Under the pieces are notes generated by a model that had not been told where the DNA came from, did not search any database, and was given only the letters and a program-made list of their open reading frames with translations. From Streptomyces hygroscopicus (GTDB lineage Bacteria; Actinomycetota; Actinomycetes; Streptomycetales; Streptomycetaceae): a stretch of 64,000 nucleotides of DNA. Location: assembly GCF_026168105.1 (NCBI RefSeq), contig NZ_LBMW01000004.1, positions 186,001-250,000 on the forward strand, in the 5' to 3' direction. Position numbers and translations under genes: made by a program. Shown here one piece after another: positions 15,918-22,073 of the stretch. Within the stretch, counting starts at the first letter, position 1; each line of letters opens with the position of its first letter.

Positions 15918-16777
15918 CCGCCGCGGTGGAGGTGGAGGCGCCGAAGGTCGTCGACGGCCTGTCCGCCGAGGCCTACCACGCGGACAAGACCTCGATCTCG
16001 TCGTCCGGGCTGCGCGCCCTGCTCGCCCCCGGCTGCCCCGCCCAGTTCAAATACGACCGCGACAACCCCCCGGCGCCGAAGCGCGAGTTCGACCTCGGGC
16101 ACGCCGCACACCGCCTGGTGCTCGGCGAGGGCGAGGAGCTGGAGCCGCTCAACTTCGACAACTACCTCACCAAGGCAGCCAAAGCGGCCCGCGACGAAGC
16201 CCGCGAAGCCGGCGCCGTCCCGCTCCTCGCTCACGAGTGGGAACAGGTGCAGGCGATGGCCGAAGCCATCCGCCAGCACCCGATCGCCGGCCCACTGTTC
16301 GCCCCGGGCACGGGCCGTGCCGAACTCTCCCTGTACTGGACCGACCCGGCCACTGGCATCCGCTGCCGAGTGCGCCCGGACTGGCTGAAGGAGATGCCCG
16401 GCCTGGCCCTGGCCGTCGACTACAAGTCCTGCCGCGACGCCAGCCCCGACGCCATCTCCCGAGCGATCCGCGACCACTCGTACCACCAGCAAGACGCCAT
16501 GTACGTCGACGGGATCTGGGCGGTGCTCAAGCCGCTGGACGTCCGCTTCATCTTCGTCTTCCAGAGCAAGACGGCGCCGTACCTCGTGACGGTCCGCGAA
16601 CTCGCCGACCAGGACCGCGACATCGGTCGCGCCCGCAACGAACGCGCCCTGCGCCTCTACGCCGACTGCATCGCCAACGACGAGTGGCCCGACTGGACCG
16701 GGCCCGTCGACCAGATCCCCCAGATCGGAATGCCGACCTGGGACACCCTCCGACAAGCAGAGGAATACCTGAAGTGA
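15914..16777 (+). CDS. PD-(D/E)XK exonuclease, RecE/Exo VIII-like
   Basis: 287 residues. It has the DUF3799-type N-terminus (SAEAYHADKTSISSSGLRALL) followed by a RecB-like nuclease core: RPDW (D about 157) and VDYKSC (D and K about 169-171), then SYHQQDAMYVDG. Family members degrade one DNA strand to give single strands for annealing. It overlaps recT (GTGA at 16774-16777), forming a phage recombination pair. GTG 15914 overlaps the preceding stop. Confidence 0.85.
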   Translation: MTAAVEVEAPKVVDGLSAEAYHADKTSISSSGLRALLAPGCPAQFKYDRDNPPAPKREFDLGHAAHRLVLGEGEELEPLNFDNYLTKAAKAARDEAREAGAVPLLAHEWEQVQAMAEAIRQHPIAGPLFAPGTGRAELSLYWTDPATGIRCRVRPDWLKEMPGLALAVDYKSCRDASPDAISRAIRDHSYHQQDAMYVDGIWAVLKPLDVRFIFVFQSKTAPYLVTVRELADQDRDIGRARNERALRLYADCIANDEWPDWTGPVDQIPQIGMPTWDTLRQAEEYLK

Positions 16778-17598
16778 CCAGCAACGAAATCGCCCAGCGC
16801 GACGAGCAGCAGGCCGTCGCCACAACCGAACAGACCAACATCCTGCCCGCCCCGGCACCGAGCGCCGGAACCACCGCCCTCATGCAGTGGGCGCAGGAAG
16901 CCAGCCTCGCCTACGACATGGCGCAGAAACTCGCCGCCACCTCGTTCGTCCCGCAGTCCCTGCGCGGCAAGCCCGGCGACATCGCCGCCGCGATCCTCGC
17001 TGGCAGCGAGCTCGGGCTGAAGCCGATGGCGACGCTGAAGTCCATCGACATCATCCAGGGCACACCCGCCCTGAGGGCCCACGCCATGCGGGCCATCGTC
17101 CAGCAGCAGGGCCACGAAATCGAGCTGGTGGAGTCCACCGACACCCGCTGCGTCATGCGAGGCCGCCGCAAGGACTCGGATGCCTGGCAGACCGTCGAGT
17201 GGGTCATCGACCGCGCCCGGCTCATGGGGCTCCTCGGCAAGGACCAGTGGAAGAAGAACCCGAAGGGAATGCTCGTCGCCCGCGCCACCGGCGAACTGTC
17301 CCGCCTGATCGCCTCCGACGCCCTCCACGGCATGGCCTACGTGTCCGAGGAGCTCGAAGGCGTCACCCACGCCGAGGTCATGTCGGTCGGAGGAACCGAG
17401 TTCCGGACCAAGGCGCCTCTGTCCGTCGCGGCGCTGACCAACCCGCCGACACCGGCCGGGGTTCAGCGGACCGTGCCCGCCCCGGCCGACGAGCCCGCCT
17501 ACAGCGTCGCCCGCGACGACCAGCCCGCGGCCGGCGACTGGGACCAGGACGCCATCGACGACTCCGTCGACTGGCAGCCCGAGGACGGTGCCGCATGA
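16774..17598 (+). CDS. recT: RecT-family single-strand annealing protein
   Basis: 274 residues. The RecT domain spans about 35-205 with the characteristic KPGDIAAAILAGSELGLKPM, RAHAMRAIVQQQGHEIEL and KGMLVARATGELSRLIASD. RecT coats single-stranded DNA and anneals it to a complementary strand in phage recombination and replication. The C-terminal 65 residues are acidic and disordered. The GTG start overlaps the nuclease stop; its own stop overlaps the next start (ATGA). Confidence 0.92.
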   Translation: MTSNEIAQRDEQQAVATTEQTNILPAPAPSAGTTALMQWAQEASLAYDMAQKLAATSFVPQSLRGKPGDIAAAILAGSELGLKPMATLKSIDIIQGTPALRAHAMRAIVQQQGHEIELVESTDTRCVMRGRRKDSDAWQTVEWVIDRARLMGLLGKDQWKKNPKGMLVARATGELSRLIASDALHGMAYVSEELEGVTHAEVMSVGGTEFRTKAPLSVAALTNPPTPAGVQRTVPAPADEPAYSVARDDQPAAGDWDQDAIDDSVDWQPEDGAA

Positions 17599-18224
17599 GC
17601 ATCGACCACCGCGCCGAAGCCGAGAAGCACCTCGCCACGGCCGACCGCCACCTCACCGAGAACAAGCAGGACATGCGGATCGCCGAGGTCTCCGCCTGGA
17701 TCGGGCAGGGCCACGCCGCCCTCGCCGCGAACACGGTCAACGAGGACCTGCGAGAGGCCAACGAAGAGCTGCGCACCCGACTCCACTCCACGCGCCGCTG
17801 GGTGGCCGGGCACATCGCGCACGCCCTCGTGTGCAGCGACCGTGTCCGCCGACGCGAGGCGATCGACCTCGCCAAGGGGCTCGACTCCGCCGACGCGAAC
17901 ATCGACGACCTCGTCGACGAGCACCTCAGCGACGACGGCTACGACCCGAAAGCCATCTGGAAGGGCCCGTACATCGCAGCCCCGGCCGCCGACGCGTGGG
18001 CGGCGAAGCCGGACACCACCGGCGAAGTCCCTGACATATTCCGCCAGATCATCGTCGCTCGTCTCGCCGAAATGCTCCTCGCCCCCGGCTCGGACGAAGT
18101 CCGCCAGTGGGCCCGCAACATCACGTTCGAGCTGAAGAGCGAAGGCGTCGACCTCACCGGCGACATCGAGAAGCGGATCACCGACCTCGCCCTCGGACCC
18201 GACCCGTCCGAGCCCCCGTTCTAG
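17595..18224 (+). CDS. Hypothetical early protein (209 aa)
   Basis: Mostly helical: an N-terminal TPR-like region (AEKHLATADRHLTENKQD), a coiled coil (EDLREANEELRTRLHSTRR) and an acidic C-terminus. It is coupled to recT by ATGA and may be an accessory of the recombination pair, but only position supports this. Confidence 0.6.
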   Translation: MSIDHRAEAEKHLATADRHLTENKQDMRIAEVSAWIGQGHAALAANTVNEDLREANEELRTRLHSTRRWVAGHIAHALVCSDRVRRREAIDLAKGLDSADANIDDLVDEHLSDDGYDPKAIWKGPYIAAPAADAWAAKPDTTGEVPDIFRQIIVARLAEMLLAPGSDEVRQWARNITFELKSEGVDLTGDIEKRITDLALGPDPSEPPF

Positions 18225-18239
18225 CCCGCACACGCGAAC

Positions 18240-18268
18240 GGCCGCCCGCGGGCGAATCGCGGGCGGCC
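18240..18268 (+). terminator. Perfect 11-bp GC hairpin
   Basis: GGCCGCCCGCG (18240-18250) pairs with CGCGGGCGGCC (18258-18268) around a 7-nt loop, 15 bp after the preceding stop. No T run; similar in composition to the hairpin at 14551. Confidence 0.5.
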
Positions 18269-18287
18269 ACCCCAAGGAGACCACATC

Positions 18288-18578
18288 ATGCGCCACTTCC
18301 TCCGCCAGCTGCTCGACGCGCTGGCCCACCGCGGCCCCGGCGACGACCTCCCCACCCGCTCCGAGACGGCCCTGCGGACGGCGTTCACGGCGCTCGCCGA
18401 CCGCTACGACGAGGCAGCCGACAAGACCACGGACGACGCGGCGGCCGCCCACATCCGGCGGACGACCCGCGACATCCGCACCATCCTCCGCGTCGACCGC
18501 CTGCCCCTGTACCTGCTGACCGGCGCCGAACTCGCCGTCACCACACCCGCACACGCCGACGAGGAGGCCACCCGATGA
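18288..18578 (+). CDS. Hypothetical helical protein (96 aa)
   Basis: Helical protein with a central segment (TAFTALADRYDEAADKT). AAGGAG precedes the ATG at good spacing. It begins a run of ten genes joined by 4-nt overlaps. No family recognised. Confidence 0.58.
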   Translation: MRHFLRQLLDALAHRGPGDDLPTRSETALRTAFTALADRYDEAADKTTDDAAAAHIRRTTRDIRTILRVDRLPLYLLTGAELAVTTPAHADEEATR

Positions 18579-18913
18579 AGGTTTCGCTCTGCAAGCACAG
18601 CTTCCCCTGCCAGCCCCCGCACGGCTCGATCTTCCGGCCCGGCGACTGCACCGGATGCGGCATCACCTACAACCAGCACGAGGCCGAACTCCGCCGCCAG
18701 GAAGAGGCCCTGATCGTCGGCAGCAGCCGCGACGGCCAGTGCCCCGACTGCAACCGCCAGAAGCGACTCTTCCGCTGGCAGCCGCCCGCCCAGCCCTGGG
18801 ACGAGCCCGGCGTCGAGAAGCCCGTCACGTTCCTGTGCATGGACTGCTACAACGCCGCCGTCGACGCCAACAACACGATGGTCGAAAGCCTCTTCGAGGA
18901 GGCGGCCCGGTGA
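18575..18913 (+). CDS. Zinc-finger-rich phage protein
   Basis: 112 residues with several cysteine pairs: CTGCG, CPDCNRQ and CMDCYN, suggesting two zinc ribbons. Probably nucleic-acid binding. Coupled to both neighbours by ATGA and GTGA overlaps. Confidence 0.62.
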   Translation: MKVSLCKHSFPCQPPHGSIFRPGDCTGCGITYNQHEAELRRQEEALIVGSSRDGQCPDCNRQKRLFRWQPPAQPWDEPGVEKPVTFLCMDCYNAAVDANNTMVESLFEEAAR

Positions 18914-19320
18914 GCCACATCCAGCCCGCGTTCGACGGCACCGAGATGGTCGCGTCCGCGCCCGCGAAGATCCGCCGCATAGTCGACGACTACGAGGCGT
19001 GGGTCACCGAAGTGTGGGACGCGTTCGTCGAAGCCGCCGACACCCGCGAGCCGTTCACCGTCGCCGAGATCGCCGCGGCCAAGAACCTGCCCGACCCGCC
19101 GCACCCCAAGTCCCAGTGGGGGAGTCTGCCCGGCCGTCTGCAGGACGCGGGCATCATCCGCCACCACGACTACGGCGGCAGCGTCCGCGCCCACCAATCC
19201 CTCGTCCACGTGTGGATCGGTGTCCCCGCCCCGCTGCGGGAAATGGTCGCCGCCCGCCGCCGCGAAGAGCGCGCCGCCCGACGCGCTGCCCGCGCTCTCG
19301 AGCGGAGGGCCGCCGCATGA
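18910..19320 (+). CDS. Putative winged-helix phage protein
   Basis: 136 residues. Residues about 40-95 (FTVAEIAAAKNLPDPPHPKS, then WGSLPGRLQDAGIIRHHDY) look like a winged helix as in phage DNA-binding proteins; the C-terminus is a very basic helix (RRREERAARRAARALERR). Function unknown. Confidence 0.6.
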   Translation: MSHIQPAFDGTEMVASAPAKIRRIVDDYEAWVTEVWDAFVEAADTREPFTVAEIAAAKNLPDPPHPKSQWGSLPGRLQDAGIIRHHDYGGSVRAHQSLVHVWIGVPAPLREMVAARRREERAARRAARALERRAAA

Positions 19321-19448
19321 TCGCCCGCCTCGAGCACCAGCCGCTGCACCGCCTGTACCTGCTCCTCGTCGCCACCGGAACCATCACCGGCGCCCTCATC
19401 GCCGCCGCCACCTGCGTCCACGACTGGGCGTGTGGGAGGCAACCGTGA
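19317..19448 (+). CDS. Single-pass membrane micro-protein (43 aa)
   Basis: One hydrophobic helix (LYLLLVATGTITGALIAAAT) with short flanks. ATGA start overlap, GTGA end overlap. First of three consecutive membrane genes. Confidence 0.55.
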   Translation: MIARLEHQPLHRLYLLLVATGTITGALIAAATCVHDWACGRQP

Positions 19449-19534
19449 GCATCCTCGCCATCCCCGCCACCGTGCTCGTCCTCACCGCCGTCCGCTACGT
19501 CTACCGGCGCTGGCAATACGGGAGGCGGACGTGA
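19445..19534 (+). CDS. Single-pass membrane micro-protein (29 aa)
   Basis: Almost only a membrane helix (ILAIPATVLVLTAVRYV) plus a basic tail (YRRWQYGRRT). GTGA overlaps on both sides support translation. Confidence 0.5.
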   Translation: MSILAIPATVLVLTAVRYVYRRWQYGRRT

Positions 19535-19788
19535 CCAACCTCGAGTTCGTCGACGCCTGCATCACCGGCTTCCTCACCTGCGGAGCCGCCAGCGTCGCAC
19601 TCCTCGCCACCGGCGCCGCCACGTTCATCGTCGCCGCCGGATACCGCACCGGCAACGCCATCGGCCGCCGCGCCCGCCGCATCCCCGCCGCACCCGACAA
19701 CCAGCCCGGCACCGACCCGCACCTGCTGTGGGAATGCCGCCGCATCGAAGCCCAACCCCTCGCAGTCCGGAAGGAGGACACCCCGTGA
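19531..19788 (+). CDS. Small membrane protein (85 aa)
   Basis: Two close hydrophobic segments within about 5-40 (ITGFLTCGAASVALLATGAA) and a soluble basic tail. GTGA overlaps at both ends. Function unknown. Confidence 0.57.
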   Translation: MTNLEFVDACITGFLTCGAASVALLATGAATFIVAAGYRTGNAIGRRARRIPAAPDNQPGTDPHLLWECRRIEAQPLAVRKEDTP

Positions 19789-20204
19789 CCCAGATGCGCG
19801 AACGCCCCTTCATCGCCGCCCACGCCCGCGAACAGCGCCTCACCTTCACCCCACCCGCAACCGAAACCGAGTTCAGCACCCGACGCATCGACTGGTACGC
19901 CGTCGAACGCGCCATCAGCGGCGACCACCCCCGGCCCCACCTCAACGCCGACGAAATCCGCGAAGCCGCCCTCTGGCTGCGCAGCCACGGCATGCCACGC
20001 GCCACCGTCTCCGTCCACCTCTCCGTCTACGAGCGACTCGTGAAGGACTGGGAAGCCGACGCCGGAATGCTCGACCCCGACCAGCTGTGCACCACCACCG
20101 GCTGCCGAAAGGCAAGGGCCGGCCGCGGACTGTGCACCACCCACCTCACCGCCGAACGACAGTGGCGGCGCGCCCTCACCGAAGCCCTGGGGGTCGCCGC
20201 ATGA
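19785..20204 (+). CDS. Phage protein with HTH-like and Cys-containing segments
   Basis: 139 residues. The middle (EIREAALWLRSHGMPRATVS) looks like a helix-turn-helix; the C-terminus has a CTTTGCRKARAGRGLCTTH metal-binding-like cluster common in actinophage proteins. AAGGAGG precedes the GTG. It directly precedes the WhiB gene and could act with it in regulation (inference). Confidence 0.6.
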   Translation: MTQMRERPFIAAHAREQRLTFTPPATETEFSTRRIDWYAVERAISGDHPRPHLNADEIREAALWLRSHGMPRATVSVHLSVYERLVKDWEADAGMLDPDQLCTTTGCRKARAGRGLCTTHLTAERQWRRALTEALGVAA

Positions 20205-20608
20205 CCGTCAACGACTGGCGCCACCACGCAGCGTGCCTCGACCACGACCCGGAGTTGTTCTTCCCCGTCGGCGACACCGGCCAAGCCCACCTGCAAGCCG
20301 AGGACGCCAAGCAGATCTGCCGCACCTGCCCCGTCATCGAACAGTGCGCCCAATGGGCCATCGACAACCGCATGGAAAACGGCGTCTGGGGCGGCCTCGA
20401 CGAGACCCAACTCCGCAACATCCGACGCCACCGCACCCCCGTCACCCGGCGCACGCCTGCCCGCTGCGGCACCCGCCCCGGCTACAAACGCCACCTGCGC
20501 GAACACACCCCCATCTGCCAGCCCTGCGCCGACGCCAACCGCGCCTACGGCAACCAGCGCGCCCAGCGGGAGAAGACGGCCAAGGCCGGACTGGAGGCCG
20601 CAGCATGA
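20201..20608 (+). CDS. WhiB-family iron-sulfur regulator with C-terminal extension
   Basis: 135 residues. The WhiB domain has its four cysteines (C12, C40, C43, C49) for a [4Fe-4S] cluster and the GVWGG turn (62-66) that contacts sigma factor region 4. The tail (about 80-130) adds a second Cys region (ARCGTRPGYKRHLRE, CQPC) not found in cellular WhiB proteins but seen in phage ones. Phage WhiB proteins can modulate host transcription, as shown for mycobacteriophage TM4. Here it sits mid-operon, coupled to the methyltransferase gene. Confidence 0.9.
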   Translation: MTVNDWRHHAACLDHDPELFFPVGDTGQAHLQAEDAKQICRTCPVIEQCAQWAIDNRMENGVWGGLDETQLRNIRRHRTPVTRRTPARCGTRPGYKRHLREHTPICQPCADANRAYGNQRAQREKTAKAGLEAAA

Positions 20609-21318
20609 CCTGGACCCTCCCGCCCCGCGTCCCGAACGGCTACACCATCCTCGACGTCTGCTGCAAGCAGGGCATGGCCTCCTACGGCTACTACCTCGCC
20701 GGCTTCGACGTCGTCGGCGTGGACCGGGAACCGCAGCCCCGCTACCCGTTCCCCTTCATCCAAGCCGACCTGCGCGACCTCGACCCGGAGTGGATCGCCC
20801 AGAACTTCAACGCCTCAGCGTGGAGCCCGCCCTGCTGGGAGCACTCCGACCTGAAGCACCGCACCGGCCTCGACTACGAGGACTTCATCCCCGAAGCCCG
20901 CGAGATCGCCGAGGCCACCGGCCTCCCCTACGTGATCGAGAACGTCGAGGGCGCACCCCTGAAGAACCCCATCACCCTCTGCGGAACGATGTTCGACGGC
21001 CTGCGGGTGAGCCGGCACCGCATCTTCGAGTCGCCGCTCCCGCTGTACGCGCCCCGCCCATGCCCGAAGCGGCACCCACTGCACTACACCCTCGACAAGC
21101 GAAAGGCCCACTACGGGCAGCTCGACGAGTGGACGGACTTCGTCCAGGTCACCGGCGGCGGCAACTGCTCGAAGGCCGCAGCCGAAGACGCTATGGGTGT
21201 CCCGGCCGGATGGATGACGAAGGACGGCCTCAACCAGGGCGTGCCGCCCGCCTACACCCAGTGGATCGGGGAGCAGCTCACCGACCACCTGCAGGCCGCA
21301 CTGGGGGTGGCCGCATGA
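20605..21318 (+). CDS. DNA cytosine-5 methyltransferase-like protein
   Basis: 237 residues. An N-terminal SAM motif (ILDVCCKQGMASYGYYLAGF), the catalytic motif IV with SPPC (Cys about 74), motif VI ENVEG and a C-terminal motif VIII/X-like region (GVPPAYTQWIGEQL) are in the order of C5 enzymes. It is shorter than typical m5C enzymes (300+), so the target recognition region is small. No restriction enzyme is adjacent; protection from host restriction or regulation is likely. ATGA overlaps on both sides. Confidence 0.8.
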   Translation: MTWTLPPRVPNGYTILDVCCKQGMASYGYYLAGFDVVGVDREPQPRYPFPFIQADLRDLDPEWIAQNFNASAWSPPCWEHSDLKHRTGLDYEDFIPEAREIAEATGLPYVIENVEGAPLKNPITLCGTMFDGLRVSRHRIFESPLPLYAPRPCPKRHPLHYTLDKRKAHYGQLDEWTDFVQVTGGGNCSKAAAEDAMGVPAGWMTKDGLNQGVPPAYTQWIGEQLTDHLQAALGVAA

Positions 21319-21494
21319 CCCGGGAACGCAAAGCAGAGATCCGACGCATCGCCCACGACCGTGCGGCCCGCGAACTGAGCGCGGTCATCGACACGGAAAT
21401 GGCCGAACGCCTCTTCGCCGACGAGGACGAACGCGAGGAGTTCGAGCTCCAGATGCTCCGCATCATCCGCGCCCTCGAAGCCAAGGGCCGGTGA
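21315..21494 (+). CDS. Hypothetical charged protein (59 aa)
   Basis: Highly charged helical protein (EFELQMLRIIRALEAKGR tail). Last gene of the overlap-coupled run. Function unknown. Confidence 0.52.
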   Translation: MTRERKAEIRRIAHDRAARELSAVIDTEMAERLFADEDEREEFELQMLRIIRALEAKGR

Positions 21495-21498
21495 CGCC

Positions 21499-21717
21499 AT
21501 GACCGCTGACGCCTACCTCGTCCTCCGCTGCGACGCAGACGACGAGACCGAGACGGACGGCCGTTGCTGCGCAGAGGGCAGCTGGCCGGTCCGGTTCGAG
21601 CCGCACACGCACCAGCACCTGCGCCGGCTGCTGAAGGAGCGCCGCGGCTGGCGACGAACCCGAGACGGGCGCGACCTGTGCCCCGACCACGCCAGCGATG
21701 ACCAGCCCGCCGCCTGA
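21499..21717 (+). CDS. Hypothetical Cys/His-containing protein (72 aa)
   Basis: Short protein with scattered Cys and His (CDADDE, CCAEGSWP, HTHQHLRRLL, LCPDH), possibly zinc binding. Followed by a strong hairpin that ends this operon segment. Confidence 0.55.
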   Translation: MTADAYLVLRCDADDETETDGRCCAEGSWPVRFEPHTHQHLRRLLKERRGWRRTRDGRDLCPDHASDDQPAA

Positions 21718-21749
21718 GCCGCGGCCCGCCCCGCACACACCACGCACAA

Positions 21750-21772
21750 GCCCCGCGCACACGGCGCGGGGC
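21750..21772 (+). terminator. Hairpin ending the first early operon segment
   Basis: GCCCCGCGC (21750-21758) and GCGCGGGGC (21764-21772) form a perfect 9-bp stem with a 5-nt loop between two convergent genes. It may act in both directions. Confidence 0.6.
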
Positions 21773-21796
21773 GGAGGGAGGAGGAGACAGATGTCG

Positions 21797-22036
21797 CTAG
21801 GTCTCAAGCGACTCGAGGCGAGCACGGTCATCGAGGGCCTGCTTGTAGAACTCGGGCGTCACCAGGTACGCCGTGCGCTCCCCCCGCTCCTTGAAGGCGC
21901 CGGTCTTCTTTCCCCAGGCCACCTCGCGGATGAGTGCGGTCAGCGACGCGCGGGCCTTGGTCATCGAAACCTCAGCCACACCGTCCTCGGCGATCTCAAT
22001 GCCCTGGTCAACAGCCATGGCCAGAGTGTAAGTCAT
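21797..22036 (-). CDS. Phd/YefM-type antitoxin-like protein, orphan
   Basis: 79 residues with the Phd/YefM pattern: VSMTKARASLTALIREV (DNA-binding and dimer half), then ERTAYLVTPEFYKQAL (the VL-VSPEDY-like strand and helix). ATG 22036 has GGAAGGA 6 nt upstream. No toxin gene is next to it: the neighbours are a phage operon on one side and the helicase fusion on the other. It might be a lone regulator or a phage-borne antitoxin that neutralises a host toxin. Confidence 0.7.
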   Translation of the reverse strand: MTYTLAMAVDQGIEIAEDGVAEVSMTKARASLTALIREVAWGKKTGAFKERGERTAYLVTPEFYKQALDDRARLESLET

Positions 22037-22073
22037 TGCCAATCCTTCCAATCTTTCCAACCTTTAAAGTAGT

